A stretch of 64,000 bases of DNA from Punica granatum (Eukaryota > Streptophyta > Magnoliopsida > Myrtales > Lythraceae). The first letter of the stretch is position 1. The number at the start of each line of letters is the position of its first letter. Below are positions 47,601 to 58,670 of this stretch, in pieces. Below the pieces are notes generated by a model that did no database searches, had not been told where the DNA came from, and saw only the letters and a list, made by a program, of their open reading frames with translations. The DNA is taken from NCBI RefSeq assembly GCF_007655135.1, contig NC_045134.1:18934568-18998567 (forward strand), in the 5' to 3' direction. The position numbers were made by a program, and so were the translations under genes.

Positions 47601-48227
47601 GCTGATAGGTTCCCTGATCAAATCCATGATAAAAAACAGCTACAAAGGTTCTTAGGGAGTCTAAACTACGTTGTAGATTTCTTCCCTGGCCTAAGTAAGC
47701 TTTGCAAACCCCTCCATAACAGGTTAAAGAATTCTCCTCCACCATGGACGGATGAACAAACCAAAATTGTGAAGCAAATCAAGCTTCAAATCAAAACTCT
47801 GCCTTGTTTGCACCTGGCAGACCCATCTGCAAAAAAGATTGTTGAAACAGACGCCTCTGAAGAAGGATACGGAGGAATCTTGAAACAATCCAAAAATGGA
47901 CATGAACAAGTTGTTCAGTTCACATCAAAACACTGGAACCCTAACCAGAAGAATTACTCAACAATAAAAAAGGAAATTCTTTCTGTGGTCCTTTGCATTT
48001 CTAAATTTCAATCTGATCTTTTAAACCAAAGGTTTTTACTTCGGATTGATTGCAAATCTGCAAAAGAGGTTCTTCAAAAAGATGTTCAAAACATTGCATC
48101 AAAACAGATTTTTGCCCGTTGGCAAGCTATCTTGAGTGTATTTGATTTTGACATCGAATTCATAAAAGGTGAGACTAATAGTCTCCCTGACTTCCTGACA
48201 AGAGAATTCCTGCAGGTACCAACATGA
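44646..48227 (+). pseudogene. Component B polyprotein (MP-PR-RT-RH)
   Basis: One frame of about 1,190 codons is interrupted by a single in-frame TGA at 47094-47096, within the N-terminal part of the reverse transcriptase. A 30K-type movement protein covers roughly residues 95-260 (P-L-T-R-E-G-L-D near 44985). The F-W-D-W-F segment shared with component A is near residue 435. The aspartic protease has D-T-G-A at 46389-46400 and a second motif V-I-L-G-T-P-F. Reverse transcriptase has Y-I-D-D near 47403-47414, and RNase H has T-D-A-S-E near 47848. No zinc knuckle or coat-protein region is seen. Because of the stop it is scored as a pseudogene, although the rest is well preserved. Confidence 0.9.
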
Positions 48228-49660
48228 GCATGAGGACTCGTTCCTCGAAAAAAGAGGCTGCGGCCTCAAAACAGCTGGCTCCCAGCCAGTCGATAAAAAA
48301 TGAGGAGCAATCCTCGCACCATAAGGCCTCTGGCCAACCCTCCATTGGACAGATCACCGTTGATAGCCAGATAAAAACCTATCGACAGACTCTCCAACAG
48401 GAGATCGATAAGCAGAGCTGCATGCAGACTCTGCCAGGTAATCCTAAACCCAAAAAGGAGAAACAAACTCTTGCAAAACAGAGTTCTTCTTCCCTCGATA
48501 ACGATGATGTAGTCCAGCAATGGATTACTGTGTTGAAAGATAAACCAGAAATAGCACAAGTGCTATCTGGGATATCTCCTCCCCAGCTGGAGACTAGCAA
48601 GGGAGAGAGCTCTAGGCAAGTCGCCAATAGAGCAGAAAAAAGTCTCACCACATTTTCCGATAAGGAAACCAGCTCTTCAAAAACAGCACCATGGTTTCCA
48701 AAATCATTATTTCAAACTGTTTTGATTATGGAAGAAGGTTTTTACCATGAAAACCCCTTCTTCGCGGCATCAAAATTGTTTCCCGAAAACTGGTATTTCC
48801 GGCCGTTTGACATTTCAAAAACCCGGGGATATTATGAGAAAATTTTGAGTGATACAGGTTCAGTTGAGTTCAAACACCACCTCGTCCCTGGCTCCTCAAA
48901 CACCATATCCCACTCTACAGCCAAAATACTCAGAGTGATCCACCCGAGAGAATGGAATGAGGGAAAACCATACCAAATCCATAAATTCCAAGCCCGGTTC
49001 TCGTCTGATCTCCCCCATAATGCCATGTATTCCTACTGGGATTACCAGCAAGCTTGGTATAATGCATTTTTGTACCAAAACCATGAGTTCAGACACACTT
49101 GGCTGATCTTTTTCCATTCCAAAGATATAGCCATATTTCCCTTTTGGTTCGCCCACTGGTGGTCTATCTGGGGTCCTATTCCAGACATACTGCCTCCCAT
49201 AATCCATGAAGCCTACACCATGTTCGCTTCCCGATTCAAACCTCAAGGGAATCAAAACATTTTCCCCGTGCTTTTCCATTTCTACCATATTTTTGGATTA
49301 TCATGGGTTCATAATTGGTCTTTCGGATACAAGCCTGATCAACAGACAGGCCTGCAGACACTGGCCAGAATCTTCAAATGCAAATGGTGGGTTAAGCTGA
49401 AGGTAGATCATCTTGACTCCCAATTTGTTCTCAGTTGGTTCCGTAAAAATGCTCTTGTCTCAGACAAAGCACAAGTGGACCACCAAAGCTTTCTCCAGGT
49501 CAAAGCCCGCGCTTCGTCCTTCCTCTCAGCAGCAAAAACTGATGAGGATTACATAGGGCGACTCAGTCAGGTCCTCCTGGAGCTCAAAGAATTGAACACT
49601 GCTTCGTCTGCATCAGAGTCCCACAGGGATCACGGCGACAGTGATTTCTCATCAGAATGA
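48224..49660 (+). CDS. Component B ORF2, intact, unknown function
   Basis: An uninterrupted ORF of 478 codons starts in the overlap ATGA with the polyprotein stop, which suggests coupled termination and re-initiation. The first 140 residues are polar and basic with S-S-K-K, probably disordered. The central part is very rich in aromatic residues (W-Y-F-R-P-F, F-W-F-A-H-W-W). The tail is Ser/Asp-rich. I recognise no domain and no signal peptide. It lies where florendoviruses are described to have a second ORF of unknown function. It occupies the same relative position as the coiled-coil ORF of component A, but I see no clear similarity between them. Confidence 0.75.
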   Translation: MSMRTRSSKKEAAASKQLAPSQSIKNEEQSSHHKASGQPSIGQITVDSQIKTYRQTLQQEIDKQSCMQTLPGNPKPKKEKQTLAKQSSSSLDNDDVVQQWITVLKDKPEIAQVLSGISPPQLETSKGESSRQVANRAEKSLTTFSDKETSSSKTAPWFPKSLFQTVLIMEEGFYHENPFFAASKLFPENWYFRPFDISKTRGYYEKILSDTGSVEFKHHLVPGSSNTISHSTAKILRVIHPREWNEGKPYQIHKFQARFSSDLPHNAMYSYWDYQQAWYNAFLYQNHEFRHTWLIFFHSKDIAIFPFWFAHWWSIWGPIPDILPPIIHEAYTMFASRFKPQGNQNIFPVLFHFYHIFGLSWVHNWSFGYKPDQQTGLQTLARIFKCKWWVKLKVDHLDSQFVLSWFRKNALVSDKAQVDHQSFLQVKARASSFLSAAKTDEDYIGRLSQVLLELKELNTASSASESHRDHGDSDFSSE

Positions 49661-50207
49661 TTGCTAGCCCCAGCAACCGAGAGCGTCCGCCCACTGTTTC
49701 AGACACGTGGATCATTACCGGACAAAAAACCTTTCGGCTCAAAAGGCTATGCCCCGACATAACCAGCGCAATCTCCGGAAGCGTCCCACCACTACTCACA
49801 GTGGTACCATAACGGACAAAAAACCTTTCGGCGAGCGTGCCCGACATAAAGCAGCCTCCTGTCACCTTTTGCGACAAAAAAGGCACTGTAGCTACAGTTC
49901 TTCCACTGAGCTCGACAGTACCCCGCATGTGAGTGCACAGTGTAAAGCTGCACAGCGACAAGGCATCCACCACTGCCTATAAGAGTGCTCTTCCTCCAGC
50001 ATCGGGGGGGGGGGGGGGGGGGGGGGACACACACCCGCAACACATAATTCACTCTTCCTCTCTTCTTCTCTTCTCTCTTCCCATATGTAAACATCCGGCT
50101 CCCATAACCCGGATCCTCCAACCCCATTTCTGTGTGTAAGTTCCAGTGTAAGCATGGATTGAGTCCTTACAGACTCTTTCCTTTTATTTTAATGTCTTTT
50201 CTTTTAT
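49661..50207 (+). promoter_or_regulatory. Pararetroviral intergenic promoter region (B)
   Basis: A close copy of 42868-43390 with TATA-like CTATAAG at 49977-49983. A run of 23 G lies at 50004-50026, where A' has a short CGAAGGG. It ends where host sequence begins, upstream of the region matching the poly(A) signal and primer sites. Confidence 0.8.
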
Positions 50208-52054
50208 TTTTAATAGGATTCAAAACATCCACATAAGATTTTTCTATCTATATATGATTTCGCAAAGAGACAAAATATTTCCTAGGAAATTATAAGTGAT
50301 CATAAAATCTTAAAACCTTAAAACCGTGAAACCCTAAAATTCTAAAACCCTGAAACCCTAAAATTGCTAGAGTATGTGGTAAAAGAAAATTAGAATTAAT
50401 TAGGTAAGATGGAATAAGAGTAAATTAGGCACAAAAAATAAAGAACCTTGGCATTTATGATTTGGAGTTTAAAATTGGTAATTTGAGTTTGCTTATCCTA
50501 TGCCCTAGGGCATAACAGAGGAAAACCCATATATTAAAACTCACTTGAATTCACTAAATTCTCATAGTAAATGCAATAATTATTTTTCAATTTATGACTA
50601 CAAATAATATATTAATATAATAAATAAGTATGCAAATGAATTTTAAATTAATTTATACTTTTTGAGTATATGTACCAATTATCACAATCCTATATTAGAA
50701 AATAATCTGAATAACATTATTTCAAGATATGCAAAAATAAAAATTGTTTTTTGAACTTAATTATATAATCTATTACTATATATATTGGAGATCCGGGTAG
50801 TTTAGGAAAGATATTGACAAGACCAATAATATATGTTAACATTTTCAGTTAAATAAATATACAATCCCTTTTCATTAAAACTATTGGTTGCATAATGTTT
50901 ATATTATAATTATATATAGTAAAACTCCCTTGAATTCAATAAATGCTCATAATAAATGCAATACTTATTTTTCAATTTATTAATACAAATAATATATTAA
51001 TATAATAAATAAGTATGTAAATGAATTTTAAATGAATTTTCACTTTTTGAGTATATGTATCAATTATCACAATCCTATATTAGAAAATAATTTGAATAAG
51101 ATTATTTCAAGATATGCAAAAAAAAATTGTTTTTTTGAACTTAATTATATATTCTATTACTATATATGTCAACATTGACAGTTAAATAAATATACAATCC
51201 ATTTTCATTAAAACTATTAGTTGCATAATTGTTTATAAAAAATACTTTTCACTAAGAACAATTAATTTAGCCATACAAAGGATTTTAAAAAACTATATTG
51301 TATAAAACTATTGTCGCATAAAAATAAATATTTAACATTTCAAAGTAAGAATACCATACAATATTATTTAAAAAATATAAAAAATCAAAATAGTGTACTT
51401 AAAATTAATATCTGTAATGAATTTACACAATGTATTAATGATTATATAAATATGCAATGCATGCTAGCTAAGATGTCACAAACATAAATAAGAAAAGATA
51501 TTAACTCTATGGAAGGTCATGAAAAAAGAAAACCACAAAACATCAATAAAAAAATTTGCAAAATCAAGTTTTTATACTTGCGGTTAGTATTTTTAGTGAA
51601 TATGCAAGATGCTAACAATAAATTAATAAATAAGACAATTGATAGCAAAATTATTACTAAACTATTTAAAATTAGTCTACTATATTATGATTATTATTCA
51701 AAATTTCAATCACTGAGAAAATTTTTATTATTCTTAAAAAAGTAAAAGATAATAAATGCATAATAAATAAGACAGTTAGTTAAAAAATATTAGAAAACGA
51801 TATAAAATTACTTTTGCTTCAAATTAGTATTATTGTTTTGAATTTTCAAATTAATCACTGAAAAAATTATTTGTCTGAAGCACTAATTTATCTCCTATTA
51901 AAAATTACAGATAATTATTATAAAAGATGTAATAGGCGTATGAAATTAAAATCCATACAATGCACAAGTAGGATGCTAGATTAACTACACATATAATTAA
52001 TGACCTTAATAAATGTTATTATTATTATTTGACAAACTAACTGCACATATAATT
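50208..52054. other. AT-rich intergenic DNA
   Basis: Strongly AT-rich, without convincing genes. Telomere-like CCCTAAAA words near 50325-50365 are degenerate and short. A 385-bp-period duplication is listed separately. Confidence 0.6.
50536..51234. repeat. Direct duplication, period about 385 bp
   Basis: The block 50536-50903 (AAAACTCACTTGAATTC onward) is repeated at 50921-51234 with about 10% difference and small deletions. It shares words such as CAATTATCACAATCCTATAT. Confidence 0.85.
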
Positions 52055-52069
52055 AATGCCTCTAATAAA

Positions 52070-52271
52070 CCCTAAGAATTAGCGCAAGTGGTTAGGACGT
52101 GCATACGCGTTGTGAGTAGTTTACAAGGTCGTAGGTTTGAATCCATTCTTGTGCGTGTAGCCCTTAGTGAGGTCACACATACATGTGCTTGATTTACTTG
52201 TATCCACGGACTTGTAGGGTGTTCATGGATCCGGGGAGAATAAACTCTTTATTATAAAAAAAAGAAAAGAA
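52070..52271 (+). mobile_element. tRNA-derived SINE
   Basis: About 200 bp with an A-box-like TTAGCGCAAGTGG and a B-box-like AGGTTTGAATCC spaced as in tRNA genes, ending in an A-rich tail. It is flanked by 15-bp direct repeats with one mismatch at 52055-52069 and 52272-52286 (AATGCCTCTAATAAA and AATGCCCCTAATAAA). This is a complete, recognisable SINE insertion. Confidence 0.9.
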
Positions 52272-52286
52272 AATGCCCCTAATAAA

Positions 52287-53120
52287 TATTATCAGTATTT
52301 TAAAAATAATCATAATCGATCACATGTTGTCACTAATGGAAGTCTTTTCATTGACTAGTTTAATATTATTTGTCACTAAAAGGTAGACTTGTAGTGGCCC
52401 CCATATAAGGTTGCTGCCAATAGATGGAAGACTGTTATGGTCCACGTCATGGGGACTAGACTTGATCTCATTGCGGCTTCTATGGCCCGAAGGCGTATGG
52501 GCAGAGTCGGAATTCTGTAAGATCATGTCTTAGTCCCTACCCTCTCCTAGTAGCTTGATCCAAGAAACCCATGCTGCTCACGGGGTAAGACAGCCTGGGA
52601 GCGTTGCTCGGAGAAGATTATAGAAATCTTAAACTGGTTTCCAATCTCACGAATGTACGACCCTGCGTGGAGAAGGGAAGATAGCGACTTTAGTAGAAAA
52701 GGCATGAACTGCTAGCTAGAGGAGGTGTGACAATTTAGTGGGGAGTGCAGAGCAATGGGTGGAGAAGGTTAGTGTCACTAAAATTATCATATCAGTAAAC
52801 AATAACTTAATTAGAGAAATTATCTTGGACAAATTCCAACTACAAAAAAAAAGGGGGGAAGAATCTTAAGGTTCAATGATTCAATATCTCCTTGTCTTAT
52901 CTGAAAAGAGCTATTGTACAATGTGTTTTATTTGTCCACTAACTCATTTCAATTTTATATGAAGACGAAGGCATGGTGGATGTCAACTTTGAGAGAAATA
53001 GCAATTCTTAGGAAACGTACCTCTTGACGACAGGGGCGCAGCAGCAAGACAACAGTGTCGGCGCTGGACAGTAGCCTCAGCGGGATGCGGTTGATGCCAT
53101 GAGATGGAGCCGCAATAGAC
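52287..53120. other. Intergenic, no gene recognised
   Basis: Short ORFs only. The stretch 52400-52760 has a more balanced base composition but gives no readable protein. Confidence 0.5.
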
Positions 53121-53328
53121 CAGGGGCGGAGCCAAAAATAAAGTTCGGGGGGGGGGGAATTAAAAGTTTTGGGGCAAAAGTCAAATAATAAAATAATTCA
53201 GGGGGGGCATTGATGGTTTTTTAGGGGCAAAAGTTGAAATTTTTACAAATTTATATGTGAAATTTTTAAGAAATGGAAAAGTCAGGTGGGCAATTGCCCC
53301 CCCTGGAGCCTTAATGGCTCCGCCCCTG
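53121..53328. mobile_element. hAT-type MITE
   Basis: 208 bp bounded by the inverted repeats CAGGGGCGGAGCC and GGCTCCGCCCCTG and flanked by the 8-bp duplication CAATAGAC (53113-53120) and CAATAGAT (53329-53336). The 8-bp length and C-A-G-G-G-G start fit hAT-superfamily non-autonomous elements. It has internal G-runs and no coding capacity. Confidence 0.88.
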
Positions 53329-53336
53329 CAATAGAT

Positions 53337-54124
53337 GGTTGCCGTGATTAGCAGTGTCAGAAGTAGAGGGTGCACGGGATGAGGTTGACGCAGCACGAAA
53401 AAGGAAAAAGGCATGCAAAAATGTATTTTTTTTTCTGGTTACAAAGGAATGCTCATGTACTTAATACAACGAAATAGAAATCATAATAGTTAATAAATAG
53501 ATACGACTAATCCCACCATGAGAAATGAACCTGCAACTCCTTTCTCAAAATGTATTCTTAGAGAGATAGACGTGTAACTGAAAAGATACGATGGATGTTG
53601 TCTTCACGTGCGGAATGCAGTTCAAATTTTTTTCGGAAAGACCTAATTGTTATACTCTTTGATTAATTTATCTTTTGAAGCTTCTATTGAAAGTTTTGAT
53701 ATCATAAATCATAATCTTCACATATTTGTTTATAACTCATACACGTATATATGTGATATAGATTATAACGGGGCATGCTAGGAATAGAGAAAGGAACTGA
53801 TCCTGGGCGTAAATGCTTAAACTGGAGCCCATAGTTGTTTGTGCATAAGCGAGGAGACACCAAATATAAGGTTGGAAAGAGAATTGATATGCGTCTTTCG
53901 TCACATGTAAGGCAAGGGTGTGTATGTAACTTTATGTGAAATTGAAAGGTACTTTTAGAACTTAATTGTGGAGAAATAATAGATGTATAGATTATTATAA
54001 TCACCCCCTAAATATAAAGCTTAACTAATTAACTGATTATCTGCTTGAGAAAAGTGATGAGACTAACCGGGATTGTTTGCTTTGAATCTTACGGTAAGTC
54101 ATCCTAACTTTGGAGTTCTGACTG
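53337..54124. other. Intergenic, nothing recognised
   Basis: AT-rich with no coding signal that I can identify. Part may be laccase intron or 3' flank. Confidence 0.45.
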
Positions 54125-54435
54125 TATTCAACTACACCGAATCAACGAAACTATAAGTTAACGGGTTCGTCACGTTGTTGAAGTTTCGAATGCCTGACCC
54201 TACCACATAGAAGCTGTACTCATGCAGGTGTATCGGGTGGTCCTCAGATGCGTTTAATGTTTCAGTCCCTTGAAATGTAATCTCCACTTCTTTATTGTAG
54301 TTCAACATTTTCAACATTGTCCCCTAGATCGGCACCGTAACATTGAATGGCGGATCATCCTCCGTGAAGTCGAACATAGTTGGCAGCCAACTCGGAAAGT
54401 CGGGCGTGTAGATTCCGCTCAAGTTGCTCCAACAT
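54125..54435 (-). pseudogene. Laccase fragment
   Basis: Laccases are secreted multicopper oxidases that polymerise monolignols in the cell wall. Read on the minus strand from about 54435, the segment has S-G-I-Y-T-P-D-F-P then, after a stop at about 54327, V-E-I-T-F-Q-G-T and the copper-ligand motif H-P-I-H-L-H followed by Y-V-V-G-S-G. The usual motif is H-P-M/L-H-L-H-G; here glutamate follows the last histidine. Only part of one exon of a protein of more than 500 residues is present, and it carries an in-frame stop, so it is a gene scrap. Confidence 0.85.
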
Positions 54436-54529
54436 ATATGAAAAAAAAAAAAATTATGACACTCGTCAATTGGGCAGATCTTTCAAAAATTCATTCCATA
54501 GACTTTGATGTCCTAATTTGCGTGGTTTC

Positions 54530-54766
54530 AATGACCCCGGTTTCTTCATCTCTTTCTCCTGCATCCCAATTTCAAAAGAAAGAGAATGAACGGACGAGTT
54601 CTACTGGTGGATATATGAGTTCTACTAGTGATCTTAAAACTGATTCAACATCTTCAGCTTTAGGAGTATTAAATATGTCAAAACTGCCCATGCATGCACG
54701 TCCTCATGAGTACTTATTTGCACGACATTCTGGTTCACTACGCAGCAAGTCTGGATGAATGAAGGA
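54530..54766 (+). other. Open Ser/Thr-rich segment, unidentified
   Basis: An open stretch of about 75 codons ends at TGA 54756-54758 with S-L-R-S-K-S-G. It has codon-like balance and could be an exon scrap. I do not recognise it and it may be chance. Confidence 0.2.
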
Positions 54767-54798
54767 AGTTTGATACATTTCAGGAGCAGAATATAGTG

Positions 54799-55079
54799 TG
54801 TTTGGTTTTAGAGTTGAGTAGAGTTAAGTTTTGATTTTAATTAATTTGTAATGATTGTGTTATTGAATTATGAGAATAAGTATGAAAATGTAATGAATAG
54901 TTGAGAGAAAATAATGATTGCATTGTTGAATTATGAAAAAAAATAATAAATAGTTTAGAAAATTTAATATTAAAAATTGAATTGAATGGTTAAAAAAAAT
55001 TGAATAAAAGTGAAAAAGTAATAATTGTATTATTGAATTAAAGGCATAGTTGATTTAAAAAATTTTTCAAAACCAAACA
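54799..55079. mobile_element. MITE-like insertion
   Basis: 281 bp of AT-rich sequence is bounded by the inverted repeats TGTTTGGTTTT and AAAACCAAACA, a terminal word common in plant MITEs. No convincing target duplication was seen, so the superfamily is open. Confidence 0.55.
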
Positions 55080-55114
55080 TCCCGGATTCCTGAGATTCCA
55101 ATTAGCTGGTGTCG

Positions 55115-57114
55115 TCAATGCCTCTGAAATTCTCGCAAAAGAACATTCCGATACTTTCTAGCTTTTTCAACTTCTACAGGTTCTCCAATCTCTCCAAGCG
55201 ATGACAACTCCCAATATATAACGATTGCAAGGATTCTAACTCCCCCAGCTCCCGGATCTCGACCAGCTCTGTTGCCCAAGAAATTGACAAAATTTCCAAG
55301 TTGTTTAGATGTGATAGGGCGGATACAGTCAGGAGAGATTGACATGAATTTATATCCAGTTACGTAGAAATTTTGGCAGGCAAATCTCGTTCATATTCCT
55401 AAATTTGCAAGACTCGAAAGAGATGTGACTCAAGGAGTCCAACTCTCGGATTCTAAGATATATAACAGTGTCATCTTCCACGGAGCAATCGCGAAATTCT
55501 AACCTAGAAACGATTTTTCAAATTAGAAAGTCGTGGCAGTTTGGTCCTTTTCTTGAGGCTTTCTAGAATCAACTTTGACAAGCTAGATGGAAGAGGTGGG
55601 CGAGACTGCAAATTTGGGCACTCCAAAGTAAGACTCTGTAGCTGAGAAAGGGAGCTGAACTCTTCAGAAATGGAAGTGATGTTAAGCTTCAGTTTCAACT
55701 CCTCCAGACCGCATAGATTCCCAATCCCCTGCAACTTCGAAGGTCGTAGTTGGCCTGATTCACCAAAACAATTTCCATTTGATAGAACCAATCCAACTAA
55801 ATTATGCAACATCGGGAGTTTTGGAACTATTTGCAGTGAAGTTGATGAGACATATAGCTCAGTCAAACTGGTCGGAAGCTTTGGTGGCGATTGAGAGACG
55901 CAAGTTCCTTCTAAATTCAAGACCCTCAAGCAGGTAAGCCACTTGATTGTTGATGGAATCTCTGCGAGTAATTCACACCCCTCAGCATTCAGCTCTTCAA
56001 GCCTCTTCAGCATCCCGATGGAGGTTGGCAACTCCTTAATCTTACTTTGTGGCATCCAGATGCTTCTCAGCATCTTTGGATTAGTTCAGTAATTCCTGAA
56101 AACGTTAGATTCAACTCAGCCAGTGATCTCAAATCCCCAATTGATTATGGAAGCTTCTTCAGCTCTCGACAGCCCTCTAAAGACGGGTACGCAAGTTTCG
56201 CTAGTCCTCCAATTGTTCGGGGTAATTCGACAATGTCTAACGATAAAAGATCGAACTTGATCAATGATTTCATATCAGCAAGTGATTCTGGAAGTCTCTT
56301 CCTTCCAGAACAGCCGATCAATGATAGGCACCGAAGTCTCACAAGCATACCAATGGACTTCGGTATCTTGCTGGTTTCTGCACAAGATATCTCAAGAAGC
56401 ATCTAAGATTTGAGATTACCAATTAATTCTGGGATCTTGAAATTAGTGCCAGACCATGTTGAAACAAAGCAGAGACATTCGAGTCTGTCTAAACAACATA
56501 ACTCTTCTGGCAAGCCTTTCAGAGAATGACAACACATGAGACCCTAGTGTTTTAGGACTCTTAACTCACCGATTGATGGATCTATTTCAACCAAGTTCGT
56601 GCATTTTGCAAGAATCAACCTCTCTAGACCGCGGTACCTAGAGAACTTGGGTGTTTTTCTCAAGTTCTTGCATCCTGTAAGGTCGAGAGCTTTCAATTTG
56701 TTCCCCGTCTGCAAAACAAGTGAAAATCGTAAGGACAGGTCAGATGGGCAACGTTCATTGTAGGAGACGAAATGAGTGGATGCACTGACTATTATATGAG
56801 TTACTTTACCCAATCTGGCTCCATACACCCCACGTTTCTCTTATGGAACTCCACGGGAGGCCAAGAATGACGAGATTCCTCAAATATAAATCAGTTCCTG
56901 TGAATTCCCCGGCACAATTTCGCCAACAAAGCCACATTAACTTTGGCAGGAAATGCTTCAGGTGTCCCGAAAAGTTTGCACCAGAGCATTCAAGATATCT
57001 CAATTTTCGAAGACTTGAAAGTTCTTTCTGCGTGAAGGTGTATCCGTCCGCAGGTTCATGTCCATCTTCTGAAACATCGTAGCGAATACCACCGGACTTG
57101 GAATTCGGGTGCAA
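55115..57114 (-). pseudogene. LRR segment of the TNL
   Basis: Leucine-rich repeats are readable in at least five frame-shifted pieces (57114-56806, 56828-56544, 56402-56145, 56073-55504, 55345-55115). They include the TNL-typical L-D-L-T-G-C-K-N-L and S-I-G-x-L repeats. Confidence 0.88.
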
Positions 57115-57389
57115 GGGTAAGGCAGCCAGAAGCGATCAGCAGTTGCCGCGATAGCCTGAGCAAATACACAGGATCTCGATTTTTTCTTTGTCCTGTGAAG
57201 AATATCAAAATCAGTGAGGAGAGAACATATAAGAAATCCAAATCAACTGCAAAAATATATTAGAGGAGCTGTTACTCCATTATGTCATAAAACATGTAGC
57301 CATTTCAAAAAACCAATATTGCATAGGCAAAGCACGGATTTTATTCAGAAATTGCATCGAAGGTTATTTCCCTTTCCCCGATCTCTTTT

Positions 57390-58517
57390 TACCTCATCTT
57401 GCTGGAGCACTTCTGAAGCATCCTCGGGCATCCACAGTCTGCTGCACTCATAACGTCCTGGAAATTCTCATCAGTGATGACCTTCCTTCCAAGGTCCCGC
57501 AGCTGATGGTGCATCCATAATTTTTTCCGCAATACAGACATATCCTCTTCTATAATGATTTTTATCAGGTACAGTTGGACGAGCACTTCCAGTCCCATAT
57601 TTGGATTGAAGCCTCTAGCTTCCCACATGTAAGTTGGATATATTTCGTCATAATTGATGAAAAAACATGCGATGTCGAGAAAAATCTCTTTTGTCCTAGC
57701 ATCCAAATTAACATTAGCTTTTCTTGGACATCTGGATGAGGTACTTTCTTCAACCTTTTGATTATGTCAATCCAATCTTTACGGCTCTTCTCCCAAAGAA
57801 GCGAACCTATGACTTCCAAAGCCAAAGGAAGTTGCTGCGTGCTTGCAACAGCCTCCTCTGAGAGACTGAGGTAGTCATAAGGAGGGGAGTCCTTATAAAA
57901 GGCATGCCTGCTGAAAAGTCGAAGAGCTTCTTCAGTTTTCATTTCCTCCACTTCCAAATTGGAGAACTCTTTGTTGTTTGATCACTAGAACATGCGGGTC
58001 ACGGGCAGTGATAATAATTCTGTTTCCAGAACCGAACCAACTAGCATCCCCTGCTAGATTCTGGATCTGCTTCCTGTGATCTACATCATCAAGAACAATT
58101 AAAACTTTCTTCCGTGGTGGAGTTTCTCTCATCCTCATGATCCCATCATCCACATCCGTGATTTCCCCTGATCCGAGACCAAGACTGCCCAACAACTGTT
58201 TCTGCAAATGTTCAATACCCTTATGCTGCCAGCTTGATTCTCGAACATCAGCAAGGAAGCCACGACAATCAAACTGATCACTAAGCTTAATAAAAACATC
58301 CTTGACGAGAGTAGTTTTGCCAATCCCACCCATCCCAGGGCCCCCGGGCCCAAACAAAGCGTACATTAGATGATTCAATGTCTAACAGCTTCATGAGAGC
58401 CTCCATTACATTTTCCCTTTGAATTAAATAGTCAGTCACAATTCTGTGTTTCACCTTCAACTTCATGGAAACCTCTCTAGCAAATGACTTGGCAAATTCT
58501 CCATGGCTTCCAAACAT
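57390..58517 (-). pseudogene. NB-ARC domain segment
   Basis: Motifs in order are the P-loop G-M-G-G-I-G-K-T-T, kinase 2 K-V-L-I-V-L-D-D-V-D, RNBS-B G-S-G-N-R-I-I-I-T-A-R-D, the GLPLA-like Q-L-P-L-A-L, RNBS-D-like F-L-D-I-A-C-F-F, and M-H-H-Q-L-R-D-L-G-R at the MHD position. Frameshifts lie near 58350-58378, 57940-57960 and 57690. Confidence 0.9.
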
Positions 58518-58670
58518 GTAAATTTGTAAGTATATAAACCTGATTTGCTTTGTTCACTAGAATATTAGAGAGCTAAAATTGAATGGGTAAGAGCTTAACA
58601 TCTTCATTGTGATGTTCTGCGAATCTCAGAAGCAGAAGAGGAACAACTGTGTACAGATGATGGCAAAAAC

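Larger units (their letters stand above)
43567..50207 (+). mobile_element. Endogenous pararetrovirus, component B
   Basis: It contains leader, a movement protein/protease/reverse transcriptase/RNase H polyprotein, a downstream ORF and an intergenic promoter region. It has no zinc-knuckle coat-protein region; that is on component A. Viral sequence ends near 50200-50207, where the match to 43380 stops and AT-rich host DNA begins. The only obvious break in its two long ORFs is one in-frame stop at 47094-47096. Confidence 0.85.

Noticed and set aside
50325..50365. Telomere-like CCCTAAA words
   Set aside because: Only a few degenerate copies with irregular spacing; not an interstitial telomeric array.
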